Shown here: positions 27,255 through 38,181 of the stretch, one piece after another | How positions within the stretch are numbered: position 1 is the first letter of the stretch | Layout: every line of letters starts with the position of its first letter | Notes under the pieces: model-generated | Seen by the model: only the letters and a program-made list of their open reading frames with translations | What the model was told of the DNA's origin: nothing | Databases searched by the model: none | Made by a program: the position numbers and the translations under genes | Source of the DNA: Luteimonas marina | GTDB lineage: Bacteria > Pseudomonadota > Gammaproteobacteria > Xanthomonadales > Xanthomonadaceae | NCBI RefSeq assembly: GCF_007859325.1 | Contig: NZ_VOHK01000004.1 | Coordinates: 186,001 to 250,000 of the forward strand | DNA length: 64,000 nt | Direction: 5' to 3'

Positions 27255-28046
27255 CTACTCGACCGAGCTCTGGCGCTGCAGGATGGTGCTGAACTCCTCG
27301 GAGAAGCTTTCGAAGCGCACCGACAGCCGCTCGACGCGGGTGGTGAAGCGGTTGTACGCCCATACCGCCGGGATCGCGACGAACAGGCCGATGGCGGTGG
27401 CGAACAGCGCTTCGGAAATGCCCGGCGCGACCGCGGCGATGCCGGTCTGCTCGCCGCTGTTGAGCATGTCGTGCATCGTGACCATGATGCCGAACACGGT
27501 GCCGACCAGGCCCACGTAGGGCGCGGTGGAGCCGATGTTGGCCAGCAGTTCGAGGTTGCGTTCGAGCTGGTCGACCTCGCGCGTGTAGCTCACCCGCATC
27601 GCGCGTTGCGCGCCTTCGAGCTGCGCGCGGCCGTCGAAGCCGCGCTTGTCGCGCAGCCGGGCGTATTCGCGGAAGCCCGCCTCGAAGATCGCCTCCAGTC
27701 CGCTGACGCGACGGTTGCGGTCGGTCGCGGCCGAATACAGCTTGCCCAGGTCGGCGCCGGACCAGAACCGGTTCTCGAACTCGTCGGCCTCGCGGTTGGC
27801 GAGCTTGAAGATCCGCGCCTTGCGGAAAATGATCACCCAGCTGATCAGCGACCCGGCCAGCAGCAGCAGCACGATCAGCTGCACGGGCAGGCTGGCCTTG
27901 AGCATCAGGTCGATGTAGTTGATGCCCTCGTGGGCGGTCGCGGCGGCGGCGTTGGCCGTGTCCGCCAGCGTCGTCGTGGTCGCGGCGGCCTCTTCCGGCA
28001 GCGGCTCGATTTCGGTGGCCTGCAGCAGCATCGCGAGGGGGATCAT
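27255..28046 (-). CDS. tolQ: Tol-Pal proton channel subunit TolQ
   Basis: 263 residues of the MotA/TolQ/ExbB family. Three membrane spans: about 52-75 (PVQLIVLLLLAGSLISWVII), and two in the C-terminal half (NIGSTAPYVGLVGTVFGIM, ISEALFATAIGLFVAIPAV). The N-terminal periplasmic extension is Ala/Thr/Glu-rich. It overlaps the end of ybgC (ATGA type), giving translational coupling. MLLQ five codons later is an alternative start. Confidence 0.96.
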   Translation of the reverse strand: MIPLAMLLQATEIEPLPEEAAATTTTLADTANAAAATAHEGINYIDLMLKASLPVQLIVLLLLAGSLISWVIIFRKARIFKLANREADEFENRFWSGADLGKLYSAATDRNRRVSGLEAIFEAGFREYARLRDKRGFDGRAQLEGAQRAMRVSYTREVDQLERNLELLANIGSTAPYVGLVGTVFGIMVTMHDMLNSGEQTGIAAVAPGISEALFATAIGLFVAIPAVWAYNRFTTRVERLSVRFESFSEEFSTILQRQSSVE

Positions 28047-28501
28047 TCGTCTTCGGCTCCGGGTTCGACGAGTCGGGTCAGGTCCTGGTACAGCACATCG
28101 GGGATCGCGCGCGGGCGGAACGTGGACGCCGCCAGCGCCGCGCACCGCACCTGCGCGTCGAGCAGCAGCTCACCGTCGCGCAGGACCTCCTGGGCGAGGA
28201 CGAAGCTGGCCCGACGGCACTGGCGCAGCGCGACGGTGACCTGCAGCGCGTCGTCCAGCCGCGCGGGCCTGCGGAAATCGATCCGCATGTCCCGCACCAC
28301 GAACACCAGGTCGTGCTCCGTGCGCAGCACCTCCTGCCCGTGCCCCAGCGCACGCATCCATTCGGTGCGCGCGCGCTCAAGGAACGCCAGGTACTGCGCG
28401 TGGTAGACCACGCCACCGGCATCGGTATCTTCCCAGTAGACCCTTGTCGGGATGCTGAACGCAGGGGATTGGGGATTCGGGAGACGGGATTCGATGGTCA
28501 A
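28043..28501 (-). CDS. ybgC: Tol-Pal-associated acyl-CoA thioesterase YbgC
   Basis: 152 residues from a TTG at 28501. This is chosen because GGAGG lies 8 nt before it and no in-frame ATG exists upstream of the conserved block. The hot-dog fold thioesterase has catalytic Asp in VYWEDTDAGGVVYHAQYL and FLERARTEWMRALG. Residues from about 4 to 16 (ESRLPNPQSPAFS) are encoded by the heptamer repeat arm at 28465-28492 and have no family counterpart. The first gene of the tol cluster in this order, it overlaps tolQ. Confidence 0.9.
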   Translation of the reverse strand: MTIESRLPNPQSPAFSIPTRVYWEDTDAGGVVYHAQYLAFLERARTEWMRALGHGQEVLRTEHDLVFVVRDMRIDFRRPARLDDALQVTVALRQCRRASFVLAQEVLRDGELLLDAQVRCAALAASTFRPRAIPDVLYQDLTRLVEPGAEDE

Positions 28502-28550
28502 GAGCCCCGCCTCCGGGCCACTGCGACACAAAACGAGGTTCGGGAAGGCA

Positions 28551-29591
<1,041 letters not shown>

Positions 29592-29681
29592 CGCGCTATG
29601 GTCGCATGGCGGTTGGGTGGGTGCATCGGCTGGCAGGCCCCCACCCCGGGCCTCCCCCCGCCGAAGAACCTCTGAACAACT

Positions 29682-29761
29682 CGTCATCCCGGCGAAAGCC
29701 GGAATCCATTTCTCCGACAAGTTGCTGAAAAAGCTGGATCCCGGCTTTCGCCGGGATGACG
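29682..29761. repeat. Palindromic repeat, GTCATCCC family
   Basis: Between napC and ruvB: CGTCATCCCGGCGAAAGCCG pairs with CGGCTTTCGCCGGGATGACG around a 40-bp spacer. Just to its left, at 29637-29666, is a partial C-rich fragment (GCCCCCACCCCGGGCCTCCC). The element may terminate the nap operon. Confidence 0.85.
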
Positions 29762-29785
29762 ATCTCATTACTTGTCAAACCTGCC

Positions 29786-30424
29786 CTATTCGCCAGCCGC
29801 GCCCGCCGGCAACGCCTGCACCCCCTGCGGCACCCCGTCCATGTTCGGCAGCCGGTGCGCGATGCCCTTGTGGCAGTCGATGCAGGTGGCCTGCCCGGTG
29901 CCGAGGTAGGTGCGGTGGACCAGCGCGGCGCGGCCGCCCTGGCGGGTGATGTCCATCGAGTCGTAGTCGTGGCAATTGCGGCACTCCAGCGAATCGTTGG
30001 CCTTGAGCCGCGTCCACTCGTGCGTGGCCAGCACCAGGCGCTCGTCGAGGAACTTCTCGCGGGTGTTGATGGTGCCGAAGATCTTGCCCCAGACCTCCTT
30101 GGAGGCCTGCATCTTGCGCGCGATCTTGTCGGTCCAGTCGTGCGGCACGTGGCAGTCCGGGCAGGTGGCACGCACGCCGGAGCGGTTGCTGTAGTGGATC
30201 GTGGTCTTGAGCTCCTCGAACACGTTGTCGCGCATCTCGTGGCAGCTGGTGCAGAAGGTCTCGGTATTGGTCGCCTCCAGCGCGGTGTTGAAGCCGCCCC
30301 AGAACACGATGCCGGCGATGAACCCGCCCAGGGTCAGGAAGCCCAGGCTCAGCGTCTTCGCCGGCGTGTTGAACTGCCGCCAGAACGTGCCCAGCACGTC
30401 GACCGCCCGGCGCACCGGCTTCAC
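29786..30424 (-). CDS. napC: Membrane-anchored tetraheme c-type cytochrome NapC
   Basis: 212 residues from the GTG at 30424, which overlaps the napB stop (GTGA). One N-terminal membrane span (about 19-41, [19 protein letters not shown]). Four CxxCH heme sites in order: CTSCH, CPDCH, CRNCH, CIDCH. NapC/NirT proteins oxidise quinol and pass electrons to the NapAB complex. The C-terminus is short and Ala/Gly-rich. It is the last gene of the operon; napG/H are absent. Confidence 0.95.
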   Translation of the reverse strand: MKPVRRAVDVLGTFWRQFNTPAKTLSLGFLTLGGFIAGIVFWGGFNTALEATNTETFCTSCHEMRDNVFEELKTTIHYSNRSGVRATCPDCHVPHDWTDKIARKMQASKEVWGKIFGTINTREKFLDERLVLATHEWTRLKANDSLECRNCHDYDSMDITRQGGRAALVHRTYLGTGQATCIDCHKGIAHRLPNMDGVPQGVQALPAGAAGE

Positions 30425-30936
30425 TGCGCGCGCTCCGAGCGCAGCACCTCGTCGATGTCCCGGAAGCCGTTGGCCACCAGCGGCTGCGCATCGGTCTGCA
30501 CCACGTGGCACTGCACGCAGAAGTAGCGCCGCGGCGAGACTTCGGCCAGGAACTGGTCGTCGCGGTCCATGTAATGGGTGACGCTGATCTCCGGCGCCTG
30601 GAACTGCGCGGCGTTGCTGCGCGCGTGGCAGAGCATGCAGCGGTTGGAGTTCAGGTCGACCTGGTAGCCGTCGATGCTGTGCGGGATGGTCGGCGGCTGC
30701 ATCGGGTAGGCGCGGCCGCGGCGGCGGTCGAAGTTCTCCGCCGTGGCCATCGGCAGCGGCGTGATCTCGGTGGTGATCGGCACGTTGCGGCGCAGGTTGT
30801 CGATGTCCTGCGCCGGATTGCCGCGTGCGCCGACCTCCGGCGCCGGCGCGACCACCTGCGGCGGCGGCTCGCCCCCGCCGCAGGCCGACAGCACCAAGAT
30901 CAGCGCGATGGCGAAGCTCTCGAGGATCCGGCGCAT
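30421..30936 (-). CDS. napB: Periplasmic nitrate reductase diheme subunit NapB
   Basis: 171 residues. Two heme motifs, CMLCH and CVQCH, with the family block [20 protein letters not shown]. It relays electrons from NapC to NapA. The N-terminus, [12 protein letters not shown], reads as a lipobox (LSAC) rather than a simple signal peptidase I site, so the protein may be a lipoprotein. It starts 1 bp after the napA stop and overlaps napC by 4 bp. Confidence 0.95.
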   Translation of the reverse strand: MRRILESFAIALILVLSACGGGEPPPQVVAPAPEVGARGNPAQDIDNLRRNVPITTEITPLPMATAENFDRRRGRAYPMQPPTIPHSIDGYQVDLNSNRCMLCHARSNAAQFQAPEISVTHYMDRDDQFLAEVSPRRYFCVQCHVVQTDAQPLVANGFRDIDEVLRSERAQ

Positions 30937-30937
30937 G

Positions 30938-33436
30938 TCAGGCTCCCACCGCGACGACCCTGGCCGCGCATTTCTTGAAGTCGGTCTGCTTGGAGATCGG
31001 ATCGGTCGCGTCGAGCGTGACCTTGTTGATCAGCTGCGCGGCGTCGAACCAGGGCACGAAGATCACGCCGCGCGGCATCCGGTTGCGCCCGCGCGTCTCC
31101 ACCCGCGTGCGCATCGCGCCACGCCGCGAGGCCACCGACACCTCGTCGCCGCGCTTGAGCCCGCGCGCGCGCGCATCGTCGGGATGCATGAACACCACCG
31201 CCGACGGGAAGCTGCGGTACAGCTCGGGCACGCGCATGGTCATCGAGCCCGAATGCCAGTGTTCAAGCACGCGGCCGGTGACCAGCCACAGGTCGTATTC
31301 CTCGTCCGGCGATTCGGCCGGCGGCTCGTAGGGCAGCGCCCAGATCACCGCCCTGCCGTCGGGGTTGCCGTAGAACTCGAAGCCCTTGCCGGGCTTGACG
31401 TAGGGATCGCTGCCCTCACGGTAGCGCCAGCGCGTCTCCTTGCCGTCCACCACCGGCCAGCGCAGGCCGCGCTCCTGGTGATAGCGGTCGAAGGGCGCGA
31501 GGTCGTGGGCGTGGCCGCGGCCGAACTCGGCGTATTCCTCGAACAGCCCCTTCTGCACGTAGAAGCCGAAGGCCTCCGCCTCGCGATTGGCGTAGCCTTC
31601 CTCGATCTCGTCCACGCCGAAGGCGTCGACCTTGCCGTTGCGGTAGAGCACCTCGAACAGGGTCTTGCCCTTGAACTCCGGGTGTTCGGCGAGGATCTCC
31701 GCCGGCCAGCATTCGTCGGTGGTGAAGCGCTTGGAGAACTCCATCAGCTGCCACAGGTCCGAGCGCGCCTCGCCCGGCGCATCCACCAGCTGGTGCCAGA
31801 AATGGGTGCGGCGCTCAGCGTTGCCGTAGGCGCCCTCCTTCTCCACCCACATCGCCGAGGGCAGGATCAGGTCGGCGGCCTGGCAGGTGACGGTGGGATA
31901 GGCGTCGGAGACGACGATGAAGTTGTCGGGGTTGCGGTAGCCCGGATAGCCCTCCTCCAGGAGGTTCGCGCCCGCCTGCATGTTGTTGTTGACCTGCACC
32001 CAGTAGGCGTTGAGCTTGCCGTCCTTGAGCGCGCGGTTCTGCTCGACCGCGTGGTAGCCGATCTTGTCCTTGATGATCCCGTGCGGGATCTTCCAGATCT
32101 CCTCGGCGTGGTGACGGTGCTCGGGATTGGTCACCACCATGTCCGCCGGCAGGCGATGGCTGAAGGTGCCGACCTCGCGCGCGGTGCCGCAGGCGGATGG
32201 CTGCCCGGTCAGCGAGAACGGGCTGTTGCCCGGCGTGGCGATCTTCCCGGTCAGCAGGTGGATGTTGTAGACCATGTTGTTGGCCCAGGTGCCGCGCGTG
32301 TGCTGGTTGAAGCCCATCGTCCAGAACGACATCACCTTGACCTTGGGGTCGGCGTACAGCTCGGCCAGCTTCTGCAGCCAGCCGCGCTCGACCCCCGTCA
32401 TCTCCACCGCCTTGTCCAGCGTGTACGGCGCGACGAAGCGCGCGAACTCGTCGAAGTCGATCGGCGTGCCGCCGTTGGCGTCGTCGGCGTTCTTCGCGGC
32501 CACCTGCAGCGGGTGCTCGGGGCGCAGGCCGTAGCCGATGTCGTCGTTGCCGCGCTTGAACGTCGTGTACCTGTCGACGAAGTCGCGGTTGACCTTGCCC
32601 GACCTGATGATGTGGTTGGCGATGTAGTTCAGGATCACCAGGTCCGTCTGCGGCTTGAACACCATCGGGATGTCGGCCAGGTCGAAGCTGCGGTGCTCGA
32701 AGGTCGACAGCACCGCAACCCTGACGTGCGGATTCGACAGCCGGCGGTCGGTGACCCGGGTCCACAGGATCGGGTGCATCTCGGCCATGTTCGAGCCCCA
32801 GAGCACGAAGGCATCGGCGGCCTCGATGTCGTCGTAGCAGCCCATCGGCTCGTCCATGCCGAAGGTGCGCATGAAGCCGGTGACCGCGGACGCCATGCAG
32901 TGCCGCGCGTTGGGGTCGATGTGGTTGCTGCGGAAGCCGGCCTTCATCAGCTTGTTGGCCGCATACCCTTCCCACACCGTCCACTGGCCGGAGCCGAACA
33001 TGCCGATGCCGTCGCCGCCCTTGGCCTTGAGCACCGCGCGAAACTTCTCCGCCATCACGTCGAAGGCCTCGTCCCAGCTCACCGGGGTGAAGTCGCCGTC
33101 CTTCGCGTAGACGCCGTCCTTCTTGCGCAGCAGCGGCGTGGTCAGGCGGTCGGCGCCGTACATCACCTTCGACAGGAAGTAGCCCTTGACGCAGTTCAGG
33201 CCGCGGTTGACCTCGGCATGCACGTCGCCGTGGGTGGCGACCACGCGGCCGCTGCGCACCGCGACGTTGATGCCGCAGCCGGTGCCGCAGTAGCGGCAGG
33301 GCGCCTTGCTCCACTTCAGGCCCTTGTCGCCCTCCATCACCACGTCCGCGACCTGCGCGGGCAGCGGCAGTCCCGCGGCGATGGCGGCGCTGGCGATGGC
33401 GCTGTTGCGGATGAATTCGCGGCGGCTGGTGCTCAT
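30938..33436 (-). CDS. napA: Periplasmic nitrate reductase catalytic subunit NapA
   Basis: 832 residues. Twin-arginine signal [19 protein letters not shown]. The [4Fe-4S] ligands are Cys47, 50, 54 and 82 (CRYCGTGC ... NCVKG). The Mo ligand is Cys180 in NARHCMASA, as in NapA rather than Asp as in NarG. It binds bis-MGD and reduces nitrate to nitrite in the periplasm. The start overlaps the napD stop (ATGA), matching NapD's role as its Tat-signal chaperone. Confidence 0.97.
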   Translation of the reverse strand: MSTSRREFIRNSAIASAAIAAGLPLPAQVADVVMEGDKGLKWSKAPCRYCGTGCGINVAVRSGRVVATHGDVHAEVNRGLNCVKGYFLSKVMYGADRLTTPLLRKKDGVYAKDGDFTPVSWDEAFDVMAEKFRAVLKAKGGDGIGMFGSGQWTVWEGYAANKLMKAGFRSNHIDPNARHCMASAVTGFMRTFGMDEPMGCYDDIEAADAFVLWGSNMAEMHPILWTRVTDRRLSNPHVRVAVLSTFEHRSFDLADIPMVFKPQTDLVILNYIANHIIRSGKVNRDFVDRYTTFKRGNDDIGYGLRPEHPLQVAAKNADDANGGTPIDFDEFARFVAPYTLDKAVEMTGVERGWLQKLAELYADPKVKVMSFWTMGFNQHTRGTWANNMVYNIHLLTGKIATPGNSPFSLTGQPSACGTAREVGTFSHRLPADMVVTNPEHRHHAEEIWKIPHGIIKDKIGYHAVEQNRALKDGKLNAYWVQVNNNMQAGANLLEEGYPGYRNPDNFIVVSDAYPTVTCQAADLILPSAMWVEKEGAYGNAERRTHFWHQLVDAPGEARSDLWQLMEFSKRFTTDECWPAEILAEHPEFKGKTLFEVLYRNGKVDAFGVDEIEEGYANREAEAFGFYVQKGLFEEYAEFGRGHAHDLAPFDRYHQERGLRWPVVDGKETRWRYREGSDPYVKPGKGFEFYGNPDGRAVIWALPYEPPAESPDEEYDLWLVTGRVLEHWHSGSMTMRVPELYRSFPSAVVFMHPDDARARGLKRGDEVSVASRRGAMRTRVETRGRNRMPRGVIFVPWFDAAQLINKVTLDATDPISKQTDFKKCAARVVAVGA

Positions 33437-33732
33437 CGCGGCAGCTCCTGTGTTCCGTTTTCCGGTTCGTCGCCGGGCCGCGCCTGCGGCTCGACATGGT
33501 GGTAGACGAGGTTGACCGAGAGCACGCCCGGCACCGCCTGCAGCAGGTCGATGCTCGCCATCAGGCCGGCGGTGCCGTCGCTTTCCTGCAGCAGCACGCT
33601 GCGGGTGTCGTCCTGCATCGCGAGTTCGAGGCCGTCGGCCCCGCCGATCGCGGCGGCGAGCGCGGACAGCGCTTCGCGCCGGTGGCGCACCACCAGGCTG
33701 GCGACGTGCCATTCGCGTGCGGCATCAGGCAT
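33433..33732 (-). CDS. napD: NapA signal-peptide chaperone NapD
   Basis: 99 residues. Ferredoxin-like NapD fold: [15 protein letters not shown], then [19 protein letters not shown] near the C-terminus. It binds the Tat signal of NapA until the cofactor is loaded. The frame is open upstream to 33915, but ATG 33732 matches family N-termini, and the upstream region encodes the napF remnant in another frame. It overlaps napA. Confidence 0.92.
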   Translation of the reverse strand: MPDAAREWHVASLVVRHRREALSALAAAIGGADGLELAMQDDTRSVLLQESDGTAGLMASIDLLQAVPGVLSVNLVYHHVEPQARPGDEPENGTQELPR

Positions 33733-33937
33733 GGGCCGCCTCCCCCCGCGGCGCCGGCGCAGGCGCGATGGCGCCGACAGGAGACGCAGGCACGCGGGCG
33801 CCGCAGCCGGCGCAGGCAACCTCGAATCGGGATTCGTCCGGCGCCCGGCGCGGACGCAGCTTCGACGCTGCCCGCAGGCGACCGTGCCACGGAGTTCCGC
33901 GGCTTCGATCAGCATGAACTGTCGCCGGGGCGGGCAT
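33725..33937 (-). pseudogene. napF: Internally deleted NapF ferredoxin remnant
   Basis: A 70-codon frame in the position napF holds in napEFDABC operons. Residues 10-45 (DRSRGTPWHGRLRAASKL, RPRRAPDESRFEVACAGC) resemble the N-terminus of NapF up to its first Cys pair. Residues 42-60 (CAGCGARVPASPVGAIAPA) resemble NapF's last cluster motif, CxxCGxCxxxCPxxAI, with two Cys replaced by Arg and Ser. The middle, about 95 residues with the other clusters, is missing. Only two Cys remain, so no Fe-S cluster can form. It overlaps napD by 8 bp. The comparison is from memory of the E. coli protein. Confidence 0.65.
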
Positions 33938-33948
33938 GGTGCGACGCC

Positions 33949-34116
33949 TCAGCCGCCCGGCGGCCCGGGCGGTCCGGCGAACATCTGCCAGATCCAGACG
34001 GCGAATCCGTAGCCGCCGACAATCATCACCGACAGCAGCGGGAACAGGACCACGGTAATGAAAAGGAACAGCAGCAGTTCCCGACGTCTGCTTGGCTGGC
34101 CCACCCTTGTCTCCAA
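33949..34116 (-). CDS. napE: NapE membrane protein of the nap operon
   Basis: A short gene of 55 codons from a TTG at 34116 (GGGAG 7 nt before), or 51 from a GTG at 34104 (GGAG 6 nt before). Basic start QPSRRRELLL, one membrane span (LFLFITVVLFPLLSVMIVGG), then YGFAVWIWQMFAGPPGPPGG. This is the typical NapE layout ending in GPPGPPG. Its biochemical role is unknown in the family. It is the first gene of the operon, 11 bp before the napF remnant. Confidence 0.9.
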   Translation of the reverse strand: METRVGQPSRRRELLLFLFITVVLFPLLSVMIVGGYGFAVWIWQMFAGPPGPPGG

Positions 34117-34184
34117 GGCATTGCTCCCGCGAGGGAATCCGGCTTGCTGCGGCCTAGCCTACGCCAGCGCGGTGACAAGTCCAA

Positions 34185-34215
34185 GCGGGGCCTTAGCTTT
34201 TCGCGTAGGCCCCGC
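34185..34215. promoter_or_regulatory. 9-bp inverted repeat upstream of napE
   Basis: GCGGGGCCT and AGGCCCCGC are perfectly complementary across a 13-bp spacer (TAGCTTTTCGCGT), about 70 bp upstream of napE. It could be an operator or a leader hairpin. No clear FNR (TTGAT-N4-ATCAA) or NarP box was found in the gap. Confidence 0.4.
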
Positions 34216-34312
34216 GCCTATTGTGTGGTGCATGCCGCCTGTCCAGCGCACCGGTCCCGAGAGCGCTTCCCGCCGGTCACGATGGCTCGATCGAGGGTTT
34301 TCCGCGATCTTC

Positions 34313-34375
34313 GGTCACGCCTGAAGGCGCTCCTACGGGAGATCCGCGTTCGTAGGAGCGCCTTCAGGCGCGACC
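34313..34375. repeat. GTAGGAGCG-family palindrome overlapping the monooxygenase 3' end
   Basis: Two perfect 20-bp arms, CGCCTGAAGGCGCTCCTACG (34318-34337) and CGTAGGAGCGCCTTCAGGCG (34351-34370), with a 13-nt loop and flanking GGTC/GACC. The loop-proximal part contains the stop codon of the luciferase-like gene, so the right arm is coding. Confidence 0.9.
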
Positions 34376-35394
34376 CGGACCGGCTCAGGCCTGCGACCGG
34401 CCCCCCCCGCCGCCAGTTCGAACGAATGGCGGCGCGCATCATGATCGAAGATGTTGGCGGTCAGCATCAGCTCATCCGGACGATGCCGCGCGACGAACGC
34501 CGCGATGCCCTCGCGCACGTCGTCCGCATCGCCGATCACGGCGCAGGCCAGCGACTGCTCCACCATCGCCTTCTCCTGCGGCGTCCAGAACGCCTCGATG
34601 TCGTCGATCGGCGGCGGGATCAGTCCCGGCGCGCCGCGGCGCAGGCGCACGAAGCTCTGCTGCTGGGTGGTGAACAGCCGCTGCGCCTCGGCCCGCGTGT
34701 CCGCTGCAACGACATTGAGCGCCAGCATCGCGTGCGGTGCGCGCAGGCGCTTCGACGGCTTGAAGTCGCGGTGGTACAGCGCCAGCGCCTCGGTCATCGC
34801 CGCCGGCGCGAAGTGCGAGGCGAACGCGTACGGCAGTCCCAGCGCCGCGGCCAGCTGCGCGCCGAACAGGCTGGAGCCGAGGATCCAGACCGGCACGTCG
34901 ATCCCCGCCCCCGGCACTGCCTGCACCGGCTGCCCGGGCTGCGCCGGTTCGAAATAGCGCAGCAGTTCCATGACGTCCGAAGGGAAGGCGTCGGCGCCGG
35001 CGTAGTAGCGGCGCAGCGCCTGCACCGTCGGCTGGTCGGTCCCCGGCGCCCGGCCGAGGCCAAGGTCGATGCGGCCCGGATGCAGCGAGGCCAGCGTGCC
35101 GAACTGTTCGGCCACCTGCAGTGGTGCGTGGTTGGGCAGCATCACCCCGCCCGCGCCGACGCGGATGGTCGAGGTGCCGCCGGCGATGTGCCCGATCAGC
35201 ACCGCGGTCGCCGCGCTGGCGATGCCCGGCATGTTGTGGTGCTCGGCCAGCCAGTAGCGCGTGTAGCCGAGCGCCTCGGCATGGCGTGCGAGGTCGAGCG
35301 AGTTCGCGAAGGCCTGCGCCGGCGTGCTGCCTTCGCAGACGGGGGCGAGGTCGAGGAGGGAATACGGGATCATCGGGGCGGCGGAAGATGGCAT
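34333..35394 (-). CDS. LLM-class flavin-dependent oxidoreductase (YhbW-like)
   Basis: 353 residues (an ATG seven codons later, [12 protein letters not shown], is the more conserved start). TIM-barrel luciferase-like monooxygenase: [54 protein letters not shown]. It uses reduced FMN and O2; the substrate is unknown. The last dozen residues ([13 protein letters not shown]) are encoded by the palindrome at 34313-34375 and are probably non-native. It lies between kup and the nap operon. Confidence 0.88.
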   Translation of the reverse strand: MPSSAAPMIPYSLLDLAPVCEGSTPAQAFANSLDLARHAEALGYTRYWLAEHHNMPGIASAATAVLIGHIAGGTSTIRVGAGGVMLPNHAPLQVAEQFGTLASLHPGRIDLGLGRAPGTDQPTVQALRRYYAGADAFPSDVMELLRYFEPAQPGQPVQAVPGAGIDVPVWILGSSLFGAQLAAALGLPYAFASHFAPAAMTEALALYHRDFKPSKRLRAPHAMLALNVVAADTRAEAQRLFTTQQQSFVRLRRGAPGLIPPPIDDIEAFWTPQEKAMVEQSLACAVIGDADDVREGIAAFVARHRPDELMLTANIFDHDARRHSFELAAGGAGRRPEPVRVAPEGAPTNADLP

Positions 35395-35497
35395 TCGCGC
35401 GACATGGGGACGAGACGGGACGATTCCATGTGGTCGGCGTGGCCCTCAGCGTTCCGGCCTTGGCCCCAACCAGGCCCTGCAGGAGCGGTTGCGGGAT

Positions 35498-37420
35498 TCA
35501 GATCTCGACCTGCGCCCCGAGTTCGACCAGCCGGTTGCCCGGGATCCGGAAGAACTGGTTCGCCGGGGCGGCGTTGCGATGCATCAGCGCGAACAGCTTG
35601 TCGCGCCACACCGGCATGCCGCGCTTGGCGCTGGCGACGATGGTCTCGCGGCTGACGAAGTAGGTCGTTTCCATCGGGTCGAAGCTGAGGTCGCCCTGGT
35701 CGCAGGAGCGCATCAGCGCCAGCGGCACGTCCGGGGTTTCCATGAAGCCGAAACGCACGATCACGCGATGGAAATCGTCGCCGATCGACTCGATCTTCAG
35801 CCGCTTGTCCGCCGCCGCGTACGGCACGCTCAGGGTTTCCGCGGTCAGGAACACGTTGCGCTCGTGCAGCACCTTGTTGTGCTTGAGGTTGTGCATCAGC
35901 GCGTGCGGCACCACGCCCTTGTCGCTGGTCAGGAACACCGCCGTGCCCGGCACCCGCACCGGCGGCGCCAGCATCAGGCCGGGGATGAACGCGTCCAGGC
36001 GGATGCCTTCCTTCTGCACCTCCTCGTGCAGGATCTGGCGGCCGCGCCGCCAGGTGCGCAGCAGGACGAACAGCACGATCCCCAGCACCACAGGGAACCA
36101 TGCGCCCTGCAGCACCTTGGCGCCGTTGGCGACGAGGAACGCCACGTCGATCACCAGGAACAGCCCGCACAGCGGCAGCACCCAGCGCCGCCAGTTCGGC
36201 CACAGCGCGCGCGCGACGACCGCCAGCAGCAGGGTGTCGATCAGCATCGTCGCCGACACCGAGATGCCGTAGGCCGCGGCCAGCGCCGACGAGGTGCGGA
36301 AGCTCAGCACCAGTCCGATGACGATGACCATCATCGTCCAGTTGATCCCGGGGATGTAGATCTGGCCGATGGTGTCGCGCGAGGTGTGCCGGATGCGCAT
36401 CCGCGGGATGTAGCCCAGCTGCATCGCCTGGCGCGCGATCGAATAGCCACCGGTGATCACCGCCTGCGAGGCGATCACGGTCGCCATCGTCGCCAGCACG
36501 ATCATCGGCCAGCGCGCCCAGTCCGGCACGCCGACGTAGAACGGGTTGCGGATCGCGGCCGGGTCTTCCAGCACCAGCGCGCCCTGGCCGAGGTAGTTGA
36601 GCATCAGCGACGGCAGCACGAAGAAGTACCAGGCGTAGCGGATCGGCCTGGCGCCGAAATGGCCCATGTCGGTGTAGATCGCCTCGCCGCCGGTGACCGC
36701 CAGCACCACCGCGCCGAGGATGAAGATGCCGCCCCAGCTGTGCTCGACGAAGAACCGTGCCGCCCACCACGGGTTGATGGCGTGCAGCACCTCGGGCTCG
36801 TGCAGGATGTTCATCACCCCCAGCACCGCGAGCGTGATGAACCACAGCACCGTGATCGGCCCGAACACCTTGCCGACCTTCGCCGTGCCGAAGCGCTGGG
36901 TGGCGAACAGCGCGACCAGCACCAGCACCGTGATCGGCACGATCCAGTGGTGCAGGCCCGGCGCCACGACCTCCAGGCCCTCGACCGCCGACAGCACCGA
37001 GATCGCCGGCGTGATCACGCCGTCGCCGAAGAACAGCGCCGCACCGAGGATGCCGAGGATGCCGACCCCGTACGCGGTGCGCGAATCCTTCGGGAAGCAG
37101 CGCTGGGCCAGCGCCATCAGCGCCATGATGCCGCCCTCGCCGTCGTTGTCGGCGCGCATGATGATGGTCACGTACTTGAGCGTGACCACGATCGTCAGCG
37201 ACCAGAAGATCATCGACAGCACGCCGAGCACGGTGTCGTGGTTGGCGACCAGCCCGTAGTGCGGCGAGAACGCCTGGCGGATGGTGTACAGCGGGCTGGT
37301 GCCGATGTCGCCGAAGACGACGCCGATGGCGCCGACGACGAGCCCGAACAGGCCGATCCTGCCGTGGCCGTGCGGATGGGCGCCGTGTCCCGTGGCGGGC
37401 TTGCCTGCAGCTTGCGACAT
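35498..37420 (-). CDS. kup: Low-affinity potassium transporter Kup
   Basis: 640 residues from the ATG at 37420. KUP/HAK family with about 12 membrane helices; signatures [37 protein letters not shown] and [15 protein letters not shown] soluble C-terminal domain follows (about 480-640). It imports K+ with H+. The N-terminal 20 residues are His/Gly-rich ([10 protein letters not shown]). It is 31 bp downstream of ruvA in the same direction. Confidence 0.96.
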   Translation of the reverse strand: MSQAAGKPATGHGAHPHGHGRIGLFGLVVGAIGVVFGDIGTSPLYTIRQAFSPHYGLVANHDTVLGVLSMIFWSLTIVVTLKYVTIIMRADNDGEGGIMALMALAQRCFPKDSRTAYGVGILGILGAALFFGDGVITPAISVLSAVEGLEVVAPGLHHWIVPITVLVLVALFATQRFGTAKVGKVFGPITVLWFITLAVLGVMNILHEPEVLHAINPWWAARFFVEHSWGGIFILGAVVLAVTGGEAIYTDMGHFGARPIRYAWYFFVLPSLMLNYLGQGALVLEDPAAIRNPFYVGVPDWARWPMIVLATMATVIASQAVITGGYSIARQAMQLGYIPRMRIRHTSRDTIGQIYIPGINWTMMVIVIGLVLSFRTSSALAAAYGISVSATMLIDTLLLAVVARALWPNWRRWVLPLCGLFLVIDVAFLVANGAKVLQGAWFPVVLGIVLFVLLRTWRRGRQILHEEVQKEGIRLDAFIPGLMLAPPVRVPGTAVFLTSDKGVVPHALMHNLKHNKVLHERNVFLTAETLSVPYAAADKRLKIESIGDDFHRVIVRFGFMETPDVPLALMRSCDQGDLSFDPMETTYFVSRETIVASAKRGMPVWRDKLFALMHRNAAPANQFFRIPGNRLVELGAQVEI

Positions 37421-37451
37421 GTCGAGGGTCGGCCGGCGACAGTGGGGGCTG

Positions 37452-38042
37452 TCAGCGAAGCGCGGACTGTAGCGCTTTTCGGATGATGGTTTCAGCGCGG
37501 TCGCCGTCGGCCGCGGCGGCCCTGGCCATCTTCTGCGCCTCGGCCGGCTTGTAGCCGAGCTGCTGCAGGGCGACCGTCGCCTCGGACAGCGGGTCGGCCG
37601 GCGCCTGGCCCGCACCGGCCACCGCCGCACCGCCCGTGAAGTCCGCGGCGCGGTCGCGCAGTTCCACCACGATGCGCTCGGCGGTCTTCTTGCCGATGCC
37701 GGGGATCCGGGTCAGCGCCGCGACGTCGCCGGACTGCACCAGCAGCGCGAACTGGCCGACCGAGGCGCCCGAGAGCACCGCCAGCGCGATCTTCGCGCCA
37801 ATGCCGCTGACCTTCTGCACGTCGCGGAACAGGCGGCGCTCGGCCTCGGTGAGGAAGCCGTACAGCGAGACGCTGTCCTCCTTCTGCGCGTAGTGGGTGA
37901 ACAGGGCCACCTCGCGGCCGACGTCCGGCAGGTCGTAGAAGGTGCTCATCGGCGCCTCGAGCTCGTAGCCGACGCCGTGGACGTCGACGACCAGCCAGGG
38001 GGGCTGCTTGTGGATGAGGAGGCCTTTCAAACGTCCGATCAT
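37452..38042 (-). CDS. ruvA: Holliday junction-binding protein RuvA
   Basis: 196 residues. N-terminal OB fold ([20 protein letters not shown]), two helix-hairpin-helix motifs ([31 protein letters not shown]), a Gly/Ala linker and domain III at the C-terminus that contacts RuvB. It follows ruvC, with a palindrome between. Confidence 0.97.
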   Translation of the reverse strand: MIGRLKGLLIHKQPPWLVVDVHGVGYELEAPMSTFYDLPDVGREVALFTHYAQKEDSVSLYGFLTEAERRLFRDVQKVSGIGAKIALAVLSGASVGQFALLVQSGDVAALTRIPGIGKKTAERIVVELRDRAADFTGGAAVAGAGQAPADPLSEATVALQQLGYKPAEAQKMARAAAADGDRAETIIRKALQSALR

Positions 38043-38070
38043 TCGCTATCTCCCCCGTCCTTTTTCCTTC

Positions 38071-38169
38071 CGTCATTCCTGCGAAAGCAGGAATCCCTTT
38101 TCCTTTCCGGGCGCGCGATCGCGACGGGAAGAAAAATCAAAATGGATTCCTGCTTTCGCAGGAATGACG
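38071..38169. repeat. Palindromic repeat, GTCATTCC variant
   Basis: Between ruvC and ruvA: CGTCATTCCTGCGAAAGCAG pairs with CTGCTTTCGCAGGAATGACG around about 55 bp. It differs from the GTCATCCC copies at matching positions in both arms, i.e. with compensatory changes. Confidence 0.85.
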
Positions 38170-38181
38170 GGATTGGGCGAT

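Noticed and set aside
33733-33915. Upstream extension of napD
   Set aside because: The family N-terminus begins at 33732, and the extension is the shifted reading of the napF remnant.
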